From Streptomyces cyaneogriseus subsp. noncyanogenus (GTDB lineage Bacteria; Actinomycetota; Actinomycetes; Streptomycetales; Streptomycetaceae): a DNA stretch of 64,000 bases. The notes under the pieces were generated by a model. That model was given only the letters and a program-made list of their open reading frames with translations, did not search any database and had not been told where the DNA came from. The translations under genes and the position numbers were made by a program. Each line of letters starts with the position of its first letter. Position 1 is the first letter of the stretch. The DNA is taken from the NCBI RefSeq assembly GCF_000931445.1, contig NZ_CP010849.1:7130001-7194000 (forward strand), written 5' to 3'. Shown here one piece after another: positions 1 through 7,534 of this stretch.

Positions 1-78
1 GCTCTGCTGGCGGCCGGTATCGACCCCATGGAACCGGCGCGCAACCTGTCGTCCCCGCCTTTCCATCCTGCATTTTGA
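1..78 (+). CDS. C-terminal end of a gene cut by the window edge
   Basis: The frame is open from base 1 and gives 25 residues ending in SSPPFHPAF before TGA at 76-78. It lies upstream of and on the same strand as the RiPP precursor gene. Class V lanthipeptide and thioamitide loci normally carry a HopA1-family lyase-like gene close to the precursor, and a Pro-rich xPPFHP tail would suit such a protein. That identity is a guess from position and a short tail; no domain is visible. Confidence 0.4.
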   Translation, partial: ALLAAGIDPMEPARNLSSPPFHPAF

Positions 79-233
79 CATCCCGGCCGCCGGACAACCT
101 TTCATCAAAAGGATCTTGCACCGCCATTTCCACCGGATTAGCTTTCTGGTCGCCGCGAAGGAAACGGGACGGCGCAAGCCGCTGGTTTCTTCCGTGGTAG
201 TCCCAACCCATTCCGATGGTTAAGGAGACGGTT

Positions 234-371
234 ATGAACGACATCGAGCTGGCTGCTGGTTTCGACGCTTACGCGGACGTCAACGAGATGGCTGACGAGG
301 TCACCCCGGACGAGGCTCCCTCGCCGCAGACCATCATCTCGGTGATCGTCACCGCGAGCTTCGACTGCTGA
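234..371 (+). CDS. RiPP precursor peptide with AviMeCys-type C-terminus (class V lanthipeptide/thioamitide-like)
   Basis: A 45-aa peptide with ATG at 234 and a good AAGGAG site at 222-227. Residues 1-30 form an acidic leader starting MNDIELAAGF and running to EAPSP. The hydrophobic tail TIISVIVTASFDC (33-45) carries Thr33, Ser36, Thr40, Ser42 and a single Cys at the very C-terminus. Thr40 and Cys45 have four residues between them, the spacing used for the AviMeCys ring of thioviridamide, and as I recall cacaoidin ends in a similar TASxxC motif. The neighbouring LanD-like decarboxylase, phosphotransferase-like protein and F420-type reductase fit Ser/Thr dehydration, Cys decarboxylation, ring closure and reduction of dehydro residues. 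With one Cys, only one ring is possible. No YcaO or TfuA gene is visible nearby, so thioamidation is unsupported unless those genes lie left of the window. Confidence 0.85.
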   Translation: MNDIELAAGFDAYADVNEMADEVTPDEAPSPQTIISVIVTASFDC

Positions 372-390
372 CACGTCCCTGACGGCGTGC

Positions 391-425
391 CCGTGCGGTC
401 GGCGGCCCGTCCGCCGACCGCACGG
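391..425 (+). terminator. Strong hairpin behind precursor gene (attenuator/partial terminator)
   Basis: A perfect 15-bp inverted repeat (391-405 and 411-425) with a 5-nt loop begins 19 nt after the precursor stop codon. There is no U-tract. A hairpin here would let the precursor mRNA outnumber that of the downstream enzymes, a common layout in RiPP operons. Confidence 0.65.
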
Positions 426-547
426 CGGCCCACCGCGGAACGAAGAAGCGGAACCCCTAAGCAGAACGCCGAAGCAGAACGAAGAAGAACCTCAACGCAG
501 CGACGAACACGTCGACGCAGACAGGCTCCGAAGGGCCCGCGCCGAGC

Positions 548-1516
548 ATGAGCACCTCCGTACTTCTCCCTTTCATGCCCGTTTCCGGAAAGCAAGTGCT
601 GCCTTTCGCGGACATCGTCCGGAAGGGAAACGCCGAGAGGCTCTGGACCGGCCAGTCGCTCCTCGTCGAGCCGTACACCGCACTCGCCTACGCCGCCGGG
701 GCCGGCGCCCGGATACCCATGGGCACCAGCGTGACCCTGATGCCGCTGAGCCACCCCTTCCAGGCCGCCTTGCAGGCCCGCTCGCTCGCCGCCCTGACGG
801 GGCAGCCCGTCGTCGCCGGACTCGGCACCGGGCCGCAGCCGTTCGTCCGGGCCCTGCGCGGACAGGCGTACGCGAGCCCCCTCACCGCCGTACGCGAGTA
901 CGCCTCGACGGTACGGGGCCTGCTCGCGGGGGACCGCGTCGACCTCCGCGGGGAGTACCACGCCATGAGCGGCGCGCTCACCGCCATGGAGACTCCGCCG
1001 GTGGAGCTGGGCCTCGGCGTGCTCCGGCCCCGCATGGCCGAACTCGCCGGAGAACTGGCCGACGTGGCCATCACCTGGCTGACACCGCCGAACTACCTGG
1101 CCGAGGTGCTCGTCCCGGCGCTGACCGCGGGAGCCGAGCGGGCGGGGCGCCCCCGGCCGCGGGTCACCTCCGTCGTCCATGTCTCGCTCGACGCGCCGGA
1201 CCGCGACCACCTCCAGGTCGTCGCGGCCGCCTCCCACGCCCATCTGCGGGCCCCCCACTACGCCGACATGCTCCGCCGGGCCGGCGTCGAGACCGACCCC
1301 GACGACCTGGCGAAGTCCGCCGCCCGGCTCGTCGACAGCGGCACCGCCGCCGTGGGCAGCGCCGACGAGATCCTGCGGGCCGTCTCCGCCTACCGGGACG
1401 CCGGCGCCGACGAGGTGGTGCTCAGCACGATCGGCCTCCAGGCCGTCGACGGCACGCGCGCCTCGCTGGAAGCCCTCGACACCCTCACCGAAGCACGAAG
1501 GACAGCCGATGCCTGA
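548..1516 (+). CDS. F420-dependent LLM-class reductase of RiPP locus
   Basis: 322 aa with a luciferase-like TIM-barrel. The N-terminal strand MSTSVLLPFMPV, the segment GQPVVAGLGTGPQPFVRAL and the C-terminal segment AGADEVVLSTIG are typical of F420-using LLM oxidoreductases. Lexapeptide-type class V lanthipeptide loci contain an F420H2-dependent reductase (LxmJ) that turns dehydroalanine into D-Ala; the position here suggests the same role on dehydrated Ser/Thr. The ATG at 548 has only a weak ribosome site. The 3' end overlaps the decarboxylase start by 8 bp, so the two are probably translationally coupled. A related LLM protein lies at 50527-51444. Substrate is inferred from context. Confidence 0.8.
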   Translation: MSTSVLLPFMPVSGKQVLPFADIVRKGNAERLWTGQSLLVEPYTALAYAAGAGARIPMGTSVTLMPLSHPFQAALQARSLAALTGQPVVAGLGTGPQPFVRALRGQAYASPLTAVREYASTVRGLLAGDRVDLRGEYHAMSGALTAMETPPVELGLGVLRPRMAELAGELADVAITWLTPPNYLAEVLVPALTAGAERAGRPRPRVTSVVHVSLDAPDRDHLQVVAAASHAHLRAPHYADMLRRAGVETDPDDLAKSAARLVDSGTAAVGSADEILRAVSAYRDAGADEVVLSTIGLQAVDGTRASLEALDTLTEARRTADA

Positions 1517-2132
1517 CGACCTCGACGAGCCGGACCGGTCCCCATTCTCCTTCCGCCGCCTCCTCCTGGTCGGCACCGGTGCGCTCGGCGTCTGCTCCCT
1601 GCCGGGCTGGGTCGGATGGCTGCGCGAGAACCACGCGTACGTCGAGACCAAGGTGGCGCTCACCCGGCAGGCCACCGAGTTCGTCTCACCCGCCGCGCTC
1701 ACCGCGATCGGCGGCCGGCCGCTGGTGCACGACGTGTGGCCGGCCGAGCCGCGGGTGACCGCCCTGCACGTGGAACTGTGCGAGTGGGCCGACGCGGTGG
1801 CCGTCTTCCCCGCCACCTTCCACTTCGTGAGCCGGTTCGCCCTCGGACTCGCGGACACCCCCGTGATGCTGGCCCTCCAGTGCAGCACCGCCCCGATCGG
1901 CCTGGCCCCGGCCCTGCCCCCGGGCGGCTTCCGGAGCCACGCCATGCGCTCCCATCTGGCCGCCCTGCGGGAACGGCCCAACGTGGTCGTGGCCGACCCC
2001 GCGCCCGGACGCAGCGTGACCACGGGAGACGTCGGGCGGAACGCCGCCGCCCCCCTGCCGACGCTGCTGGAACTGGTCGAGAAGCGGCACGCGGAGCTCG
2101 CGGCCGGACGGGAGGCAGGTGAACCGGCGTGA
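1509..2132 (+). CDS. LanD-like flavin-dependent peptidyl-cysteine decarboxylase
   Basis: 207 aa of the HFCD flavoprotein family (EpiD/MrsD/TvaF/LxmD type). The FMN-binding start RRLLLVGTGALGVCSLPGW, the segment WADAVAVFPATFHFVSR in place of the usual PASANT-type loop, and DTPVMLALQCS are visible. The expected reaction is oxidative decarboxylation of the precursor's C-terminal Cys to an enethiol, which then forms AviCys or AviMeCys with a dehydrated Ser/Thr. The only Cys in the precursor is its last residue, exactly what such an enzyme needs. The gene overlaps its neighbours on both sides (8 bp and 4 bp). Pantothenate CoaC-type function is unlikely given length and context. Confidence 0.85.
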   Translation: MPDDLDEPDRSPFSFRRLLLVGTGALGVCSLPGWVGWLRENHAYVETKVALTRQATEFVSPAALTAIGGRPLVHDVWPAEPRVTALHVELCEWADAVAVFPATFHFVSRFALGLADTPVMLALQCSTAPIGLAPALPPGGFRSHAMRSHLAALRERPNVVVADPAPGRSVTTGDVGRNAAAPLPTLLELVEKRHAELAAGREAGEPA

Positions 2133-3100
2133 CCGTCGTCGCGAAGTACGGAAGCGGACTGGTCCGCACCCAGGTGGTGGCGGACGAGGACGGCTGGTTC
2201 ACCTGGGTCCGCACCGCCGGCCCCGACCGGGCCGGATCGCTGGAGGTGCCGCCCCCCGCCGTCCGGGACGCGCTGCGCCCCCTGGAGACGCGCCCGGACG
2301 GGCACGGCGACGCCGTCCGCTGCGTCCTGCCCCGCCTCCAGGACGACGCGCTGCACTACCCGCGACTGCCGGGGCGCAGTTCGCTCGCCCGCCGGCTCAC
2401 CCTGCCGAACGCCCCGGCACCGACCGCTCCGTCGCACACGCCCGCCGTGCCGGACACCGCCGACACGGCGGACGGGACCGAGGAACTGCTGTACGGCCTC
2501 GGGCACCTGCTCCGGCGCCTGCACGCCACCCCCCTGCCCGCCGCGCCCGCCGACGGCCGCACACCCCCGCCCATGGTGCGACGGCTGCGCGCGTGGGTCG
2601 CCTCACCGGCCGACGGCCCGGCCGAGCGGCTCCACCGCAGGGTGCGCAGCCTGCTCGGCACGCCCCGCTGGCACGGCATCGAGGCATGGCTGGACGACCT
2701 CGCGCCGGGTGAACCGCTCGCCCTCGTCCACGGCGCCCCCAGCCTCGGCCGGCTGGTGCCCGCCGAACGGCCCGGCAGCGCGCACGCGCTGGTCACCGGT
2801 GAGGACGTCGGATACGCACCCGCGCAGTGGGACGTCGGCTGGGTCGTCGCCGAACTGCGCGAGATGCGGTTCTTCTCCGCCCGGCTCGGCCGCCCCGGCG
2901 CCTACTGGGAAGGGCTCGCCCACAGCTTCCTGCGCGGGTACGGCCCGACCTCCGGCGCCCTGGTCGGGCGGGCCGCCGCCCTGCGCGTCCTGCTGCACCT
3001 CCTCGACTTCAGCGTCCTGGTCACCTGGGACGACGCGGAGGTCCGCCGCGTCGCCGCGCTGATCGTGCAACTCGTCGACGAAGAGGGAAGTGCCCGGTGA
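2129..3100 (+). CDS. Degenerate aminoglycoside-phosphotransferase-like RiPP enzyme (LxmK/TvaC type)
   Basis: 323 aa, GTG start overlapping the decarboxylase stop (GTGA). The C-terminal half keeps the APH layout: LALVHGAPSLGRLV where HGDxxxxN is expected, then GEDVGYAPAQWDVGWVVAEL where the metal-binding and WDLA segments lie. The catalytic Asp of HGD is replaced by Ala. In class V lanthipeptide and thioamitide loci such kinase-like proteins are needed for Ser/Thr phosphorylation ahead of elimination, together with a HopA1-type lyase. Whether this protein is an active kinase or a binding partner is open. It overlaps the peptidase gene by 4 bp. Confidence 0.75.
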   Translation: MTVVAKYGSGLVRTQVVADEDGWFTWVRTAGPDRAGSLEVPPPAVRDALRPLETRPDGHGDAVRCVLPRLQDDALHYPRLPGRSSLARRLTLPNAPAPTAPSHTPAVPDTADTADGTEELLYGLGHLLRRLHATPLPAAPADGRTPPPMVRRLRAWVASPADGPAERLHRRVRSLLGTPRWHGIEAWLDDLAPGEPLALVHGAPSLGRLVPAERPGSAHALVTGEDVGYAPAQWDVGWVVAELREMRFFSARLGRPGAYWEGLAHSFLRGYGPTSGALVGRAAALRVLLHLLDFSVLVTWDDAEVRRVAALIVQLVDEEGSAR

Positions 3101-5250
3101 CACACCCGCGCCATCCGGCAGCACGCCGCGAGGACCTGGTGGACGACCTCTTCGGGCGCCACGTCGCGGATCCGTACCGCTGGCTGGAGGAGCCCGGCAG
3201 CGCCGAGACCCGCGCGTGGCTCGCCGCGCAGGAGAGCCTGTGCCGCGAGGTCCTGGACGGGCTGCCCGGCCGGCGATGGCTGCGCGCCCGGATGGCCGAG
3301 CTGCTGGCCCCCGGGGTGACGGGCCCGCCCCTGTGGCGGGGTGAACGGCGCTTCTTCATGCGGCGCCTGCCGGGACAGGAACACGCGGCCCTCCACGTCG
3401 CCGACCCGGAGGGAACCGAGCGGGTACTGCTCGACCCCGCCGTCCTGGACCCGACCGGGCGCACCGTCCTGGACACCTGGTACCCGGACCGGGAAGGGCG
3501 CCGGATCGCCTACCAGACATCGACGGCCGGGGACGACACCAGCCTCCTGTACGTCCTGGACATCGCCTCCGGCGAACTGGTCGACGGCCCCGTCACCCGC
3601 TGCCGCAGATCACCGATCGCCTGGCTCCCGGGCGGTGAGGCGTTCTACTACGTACGGCGCCTGCCCGCCCACCGGGTGCCCCCCGGTGAGGAGCGCTACC
3701 ACCGGCGCGTGTGGCTGCACCGCGTGGGCACGGACCCCGACAGGGACGACCGGCTCGTCTTCGGCGACGGCGGGCCGCGGACGGCCGTCTACACCGTCGG
3801 CGTCAGCGGGGACGCCCGCTGGCTGACCGTGACGAGCACCGTCGGCGCGGCGGGCCGCAACGAGGTGTGGATCGCCGACCTCGCGGCGCACGGCCCGGAG
3901 GCACCGGTGTTCACCCCCGTGCAGACGGGTGTCGACGCCCGCACGAGCGCCGTCGCCGGCGGGGACGGACGCCTCTACCTGCTCACCGACCACGACGCCC
4001 CCCGCCGGCGGCTCGCGGTCGTCGGCCTGCCGGACCTCACCGCGGACGGAGCCCCCTCGCCGAGCGCCTGGAAGGACCTGATCCCCGAGGATCCGCAGGC
4101 CCGGCTGGACCACTTCACCGTCCTGGACTCCCCGGAGCTGGACCGGGCCCTGCTCCTGGCCGTCCGCAACCGCCACACCATCAGCGAGATCACCGTGCAC
4201 GACCTGGAGACCGGGGAGCGGCTCGGGGACATCGCCACGCCGGGCCAGGGATGGGTGGGGGAGATCCGGGGCCGCCGCCACGAGGCGTGGTTCACCTACA
4301 CGGACCCGTTCACCCCCATCAGCGTCTTCCGCTGGGACGCGCGCGACGGGAGCACGAGCCTGTGGGCATCGCCGCCGGGGCCCCCGCCCCGCACGCGCGG
4401 CGCCGCCCCGGCCCCGCCCGCCGCCGGCACCATGCGCCAGATCACCTGCACGTCCGGCGACGGAACCCCGGTGCGCGTCACGGTCCTCGCGCCCCGGGAC
4501 GCGCCCGACGGGCCCCGCCCGGCCATCCTGTACGTCTACGGCGGCTTCGGCCTGTCCTACAAACCCCTGTACAGGCCGGAGGTCGCCGCGTGGGTCGAGG
4601 CCGGCGGCGTCTACGCCGTGGCCCATGTGCGCGGCGGCGGCGAAGAGGGCGCCGACTGGCACCGGGCCGGTGCCGGGGCCGACAAGCAGAAGTCCGTCGA
4701 CGACCTCCACGCCGCCGCCGAGCACCTCTGCCGTGAGGGCTGGACCACGCCCTCCCGGCTGGTGCTCAGCGGGGAGTCCAACGGGGGCCTGCTGGTCGCC
4801 GCCGCCATGACCCAGCGCCCCGGCCGCTACCGGGCGGTGCTGTGCGCGGCGCCGGTCCTGGACATGGTCCGCTACCGGCACTCCGGTCTCGGGGCCTCCT
4901 GGACCGCGGAGTACGGCTCCGCCGAGATCCCCGGGGAACTCGACCGGCTCCTCGCCTACTCGCCCTACCACCGGGTCACCGAGGGGGCGGACTACCCGGC
5001 CGTCCTGCTGACGGTCTCCGAGGGGGACGGTGTCGTCGACCCCCTGCACGCGCGCAAGATGTGCGCCGCGCTCCAGCACGCCGCCGGTCCCGAACCCGCC
5101 CCGGACGGACGGGGCCTGACCCTGCTGCGGGTCGAGCCGGGTGCCGGTCACGGCGCGCGGGCCACCAGCCGGGCCCTCGACCTCTCGCTGGACCAGCTCG
5201 CCTTCGCCGCCTGGCAGTCCGGTCTCCCCCTGCCGCCGCACGCCTCCTGA
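3097..5250 (+). CDS. Prolyl oligopeptidase (S9A), probable leader peptidase
   Basis: 717 aa, close to the usual prolyl oligopeptidase length. It has an N-terminal YRWLEEPGSAETRAW segment, a central beta-propeller, and a C-terminal hydrolase with GESNGG (Ser nucleophile), SEGDGVVDPLHARKM (Asp) and EPGAGHGA (His). No signal peptide, so it is cytosolic. The precursor leader ends EAPSPQ before the hydrophobic core, so a post-proline cut after Pro29 or Pro31 would release the core; this pairing is my inference. GTG start coupled to the preceding gene by a 4-bp overlap; last gene of this run. Confidence 0.9.
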   Translation: MTHPRHPAARREDLVDDLFGRHVADPYRWLEEPGSAETRAWLAAQESLCREVLDGLPGRRWLRARMAELLAPGVTGPPLWRGERRFFMRRLPGQEHAALHVADPEGTERVLLDPAVLDPTGRTVLDTWYPDREGRRIAYQTSTAGDDTSLLYVLDIASGELVDGPVTRCRRSPIAWLPGGEAFYYVRRLPAHRVPPGEERYHRRVWLHRVGTDPDRDDRLVFGDGGPRTAVYTVGVSGDARWLTVTSTVGAAGRNEVWIADLAAHGPEAPVFTPVQTGVDARTSAVAGGDGRLYLLTDHDAPRRRLAVVGLPDLTADGAPSPSAWKDLIPEDPQARLDHFTVLDSPELDRALLLAVRNRHTISEITVHDLETGERLGDIATPGQGWVGEIRGRRHEAWFTYTDPFTPISVFRWDARDGSTSLWASPPGPPPRTRGAAPAPPAAGTMRQITCTSGDGTPVRVTVLAPRDAPDGPRPAILYVYGGFGLSYKPLYRPEVAAWVEAGGVYAVAHVRGGGEEGADWHRAGAGADKQKSVDDLHAAAEHLCREGWTTPSRLVLSGESNGGLLVAAAMTQRPGRYRAVLCAAPVLDMVRYRHSGLGASWTAEYGSAEIPGELDRLLAYSPYHRVTEGADYPAVLLTVSEGDGVVDPLHARKMCAALQHAAGPEPAPDGRGLTLLRVEPGAGHGARATSRALDLSLDQLAFAAWQSGLPLPPHAS

Positions 5251-5475
5251 CCTCCCGGCTCCAAAGGCCCGGACGGCAATGCCCCATATCGAGGCGGGTG
5301 TTGTTCGCGCGGGTGGCAGCGGGTCATAGTGGATCGCCGCTCACCCGTGGCGACCCGCGACGAGAAGGGGGAGGGATCCGGGCCCTCGGTGAGTCACCGC
5401 ACCCGGCCCCGTGCGTGCGGTTCTCGGCGGGTACGGAATTGCTTTCCGGAAGATTTTCCGCAGAAAGGTGACGTC

Positions 5476-5688
5476 GTGACAAATCCGTTCGAAGACCCCG
5501 ACGCGAGCTATCTGGTCCTCGTCAACGACGAGGGACAGCACTCCCTGTGGCCGACGTTCGCCGCGGTGCCGGAGGGCTGGGAAACCGTGTTCGGCGAAGC
5601 CGGCCGCGAGGAGTGCCTGGCCTACATCGAGAAGACGTGGACCGACATGCGGCCCAAGAGCCTCATAGCGGCCATGGAGGGGAAGTAG
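5476..5688 (+). CDS. mbtH: MbtH-like NRPS accessory protein
   Basis: 70 aa from GTG 5476 with AAAGGTG at 5463. It shows the whole MbtH signature: NPFEDPDASYLVLVNDEGQ, SLWPTFAAVPEGW and WTDMRPKSLI. MbtH proteins bind adenylation domains of non-ribosomal peptide synthetases and help them fold and activate amino acids. No NRPS gene is present in this window, so the partner must be elsewhere. It sits 225 nt behind the prolyl oligopeptidase gene and 285 nt ahead of an iron-boxed exporter, which suggests a siderophore link rather than membership in the RiPP pathway. Confidence 0.95.
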   Translation: MTNPFEDPDASYLVLVNDEGQHSLWPTFAAVPEGWETVFGEAGREECLAYIEKTWTDMRPKSLIAAMEGK

Positions 5689-5899
5689 CCGGCGGCACGC
5701 GACGGACACCCCGGCCGGACACGGCGACGGCCGTGCTGCGGACCGGGGGTGCGGCGGACGCCGTGCGCGACGCCGTGGCAGCGCGGCGATTCCGGTGTCG
5801 GCGGCCGGCCGGGAGAACCGGCCGGCCGCCCGCGGACGTGCCCGCGTGTCGCGCGCCGCGTCCCCGTGCGCCGGGTGGGCCAGGACCGGCAGGGATGTA

Positions 5900-5918
5900 T
5901 TAGGTTAGGCTCACCTAA
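5900..5918. promoter_or_regulatory. DmdR/IdeR iron box
   Basis: The 19 bases TTAGGTTAGGCTCACCTAA match the actinobacterial DmdR/IdeR consensus almost perfectly (interrupted palindrome TTAGGT...ACCTAA). It lies 56 nt upstream of the MFS exporter start and implies repression when iron is plentiful. Confidence 0.93.
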
Positions 5919-5973
5919 GCGGCGGGTGGTCCCCGGTTTCCCGTCGTGTCCCCTGCCTCACCCAGGAGTCCGC

Positions 5974-7503
5974 ATGACGGCGACGCCCGCCGCCGAGCTG
6001 TCCAGCCTCGCGTCCGCCCGGTCGCGGGACCCGCGACGCTGGCTGATCCTCGGCGTGATCTGCCTGGCCCAGCTCGTCGTCATCCTCGACAACACGATCC
6101 TCAACGTCGCCGTGCCCACGCTCACCGCGGACCTCGGCGCCGGAACCGCCGATGTGCAGTGGATCATCAACGCCTATGTCCTGGTGCAGGCGGGGCTGCT
6201 GCTCGCGGCCGGCGCGGCCGCCGACCGGTACGGCCGCAGGCGTCTGCTCCTGACCGGCCTCGTCCTCTTCGGCGCCGGCTCGCTCGCGGCCGCGCTCGCG
6301 CACGGCACCGGCCAGCTGATCGCCGCTCGCGCGGGCATGGGCGTGGGCGGAGCGCTGCTGCTGACCACCACGCTCGCCGTCGCCGTCCAGGTCTTCGACG
6401 AGGCGGAGCGCGTCCGCGCCATCGGCATCTGGGCCGCCGTCAACGCCCTGGGCTTCGCGGCGGGGCCGCTCGTCGGCGGAGCCCTCCTCGAGTACTTCTG
6501 GTGGGGCTCCCTCTTCCTCGTCAACCTGCCCGTCGTCGTCCTCGGCCTGTGCGCCGTCGCCGTCCTCGTCCCCGAGAGCAAGGCCGAGCGGAGCGAGCGC
6601 CCCGATCTCCTCGGCGCTCTCATGTCCACGGTCGCGATGACCACGCTCGTCTACGCCGTCGTCTCCGGCCCCGACCACGGCTGGACGTCGCCGTACGTCC
6701 TCACCGGCGCGGGGCTCGGCGTCTGCGCCCTGACCGCGTTCGTCGTCTGGGAGCGCCGGGTGGACCACCCCATGCTGGACATGGGCTTCTTCCGTGACCG
6801 GACCTTCACCGGGGCCGTGTTCGGGGCGGTACTGATCACCTTCGGCAGCGGCGGCGCCCTGTACCTGCTGACGCAGCAGCTCCAGTTCGTACTGGGATAC
6901 GGGCCGTTGGAGGCGGGCCTGCGCACCGCGCCGTTCGCGCTGACCGTCGTCGTACTCAACTTCACCGGCCTGTCCGCCCGGTTGAGCGAGCGCCTCGGCA
7001 TCCCGGGCGCGGTGGCCGTCGGCATGACCCTGCTGGCCTGCGGTCTCGCCGCCGTCGCGCTCGCCGGGCGGATCGTGGACGGCTACGGGGGGTTGCTGAC
7101 AGGACTCGTCCTGATGGGCGTGGGCTGCGCGTTCGCCAACCCGGCCATGGCCGTCGCCGTGCTCGGCGCCCTGCCGCGCGACAAGGCGGGCGCCGGCGCG
7201 GGCATCGAGGGCACGGTCACCGAGTTCGGCAGCGGTCTCGGTGTCGCCGTCCTCGGGGCCGTCCTCAGCGCCCGCTTCTCCGCGCTGGTGCCGGTGACCG
7301 CGGCCTCGCTGCCGACCGCGCTGGCCGCCGCGGACTCCGCGGCCGAACGGCAGGCGGTGACGCGGGCGTTCGGATCCGCTCTGGAGGCCGGGCAGCTCGT
7401 GGGGGCGGCGGCCGTGCTGGCCGGGGGGCTGGTGGCGGCCGGGCTGCTGCGGCGGGCGCAACGCTCTCCCGCGCAGGCGCCCGCCGCCACGCATCCGGCG
7501 TGA
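5974..7503 (+). CDS. DHA2-type MFS exporter, iron-regulated
   Basis: 509 aa, sized for 14 membrane segments. ATG 5974 with CAGGAG 10 nt upstream. The first helix ends in VVILDNTILNVAVPTL, the motif C-like signature of 14-TM drug:H+ antiporters, and loop 2-3 carries ADRYGRRRLL (motif A). The iron box upstream makes export of a siderophore or of an iron-limited metabolite likely. It is convergent with the acyl-CoA dehydrogenase gene, 31 nt apart. Substrate cannot be read from the sequence. Confidence 0.85.
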   Translation: MTATPAAELSSLASARSRDPRRWLILGVICLAQLVVILDNTILNVAVPTLTADLGAGTADVQWIINAYVLVQAGLLLAAGAAADRYGRRRLLLTGLVLFGAGSLAAALAHGTGQLIAARAGMGVGGALLLTTTLAVAVQVFDEAERVRAIGIWAAVNALGFAAGPLVGGALLEYFWWGSLFLVNLPVVVLGLCAVAVLVPESKAERSERPDLLGALMSTVAMTTLVYAVVSGPDHGWTSPYVLTGAGLGVCALTAFVVWERRVDHPMLDMGFFRDRTFTGAVFGAVLITFGSGGALYLLTQQLQFVLGYGPLEAGLRTAPFALTVVVLNFTGLSARLSERLGIPGAVAVGMTLLACGLAAVALAGRIVDGYGGLLTGLVLMGVGCAFANPAMAVAVLGALPRDKAGAGAGIEGTVTEFGSGLGVAVLGAVLSARFSALVPVTAASLPTALAAADSAAERQAVTRAFGSALEAGQLVGAAAVLAGGLVAAGLLRRAQRSPAQAPAATHPA

Positions 7504-7534
7504 GCGTGCGGCCGCAGCCGCCGGGGCGGTCGGC

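Noticed and set aside
269..2524. Long minus-strand reading frame opposite the RiPP enzymes
   Set aside because: Arg/Gly-rich shadow of the plus-strand genes; composition follows the antisense of the real frames and no domain is visible.
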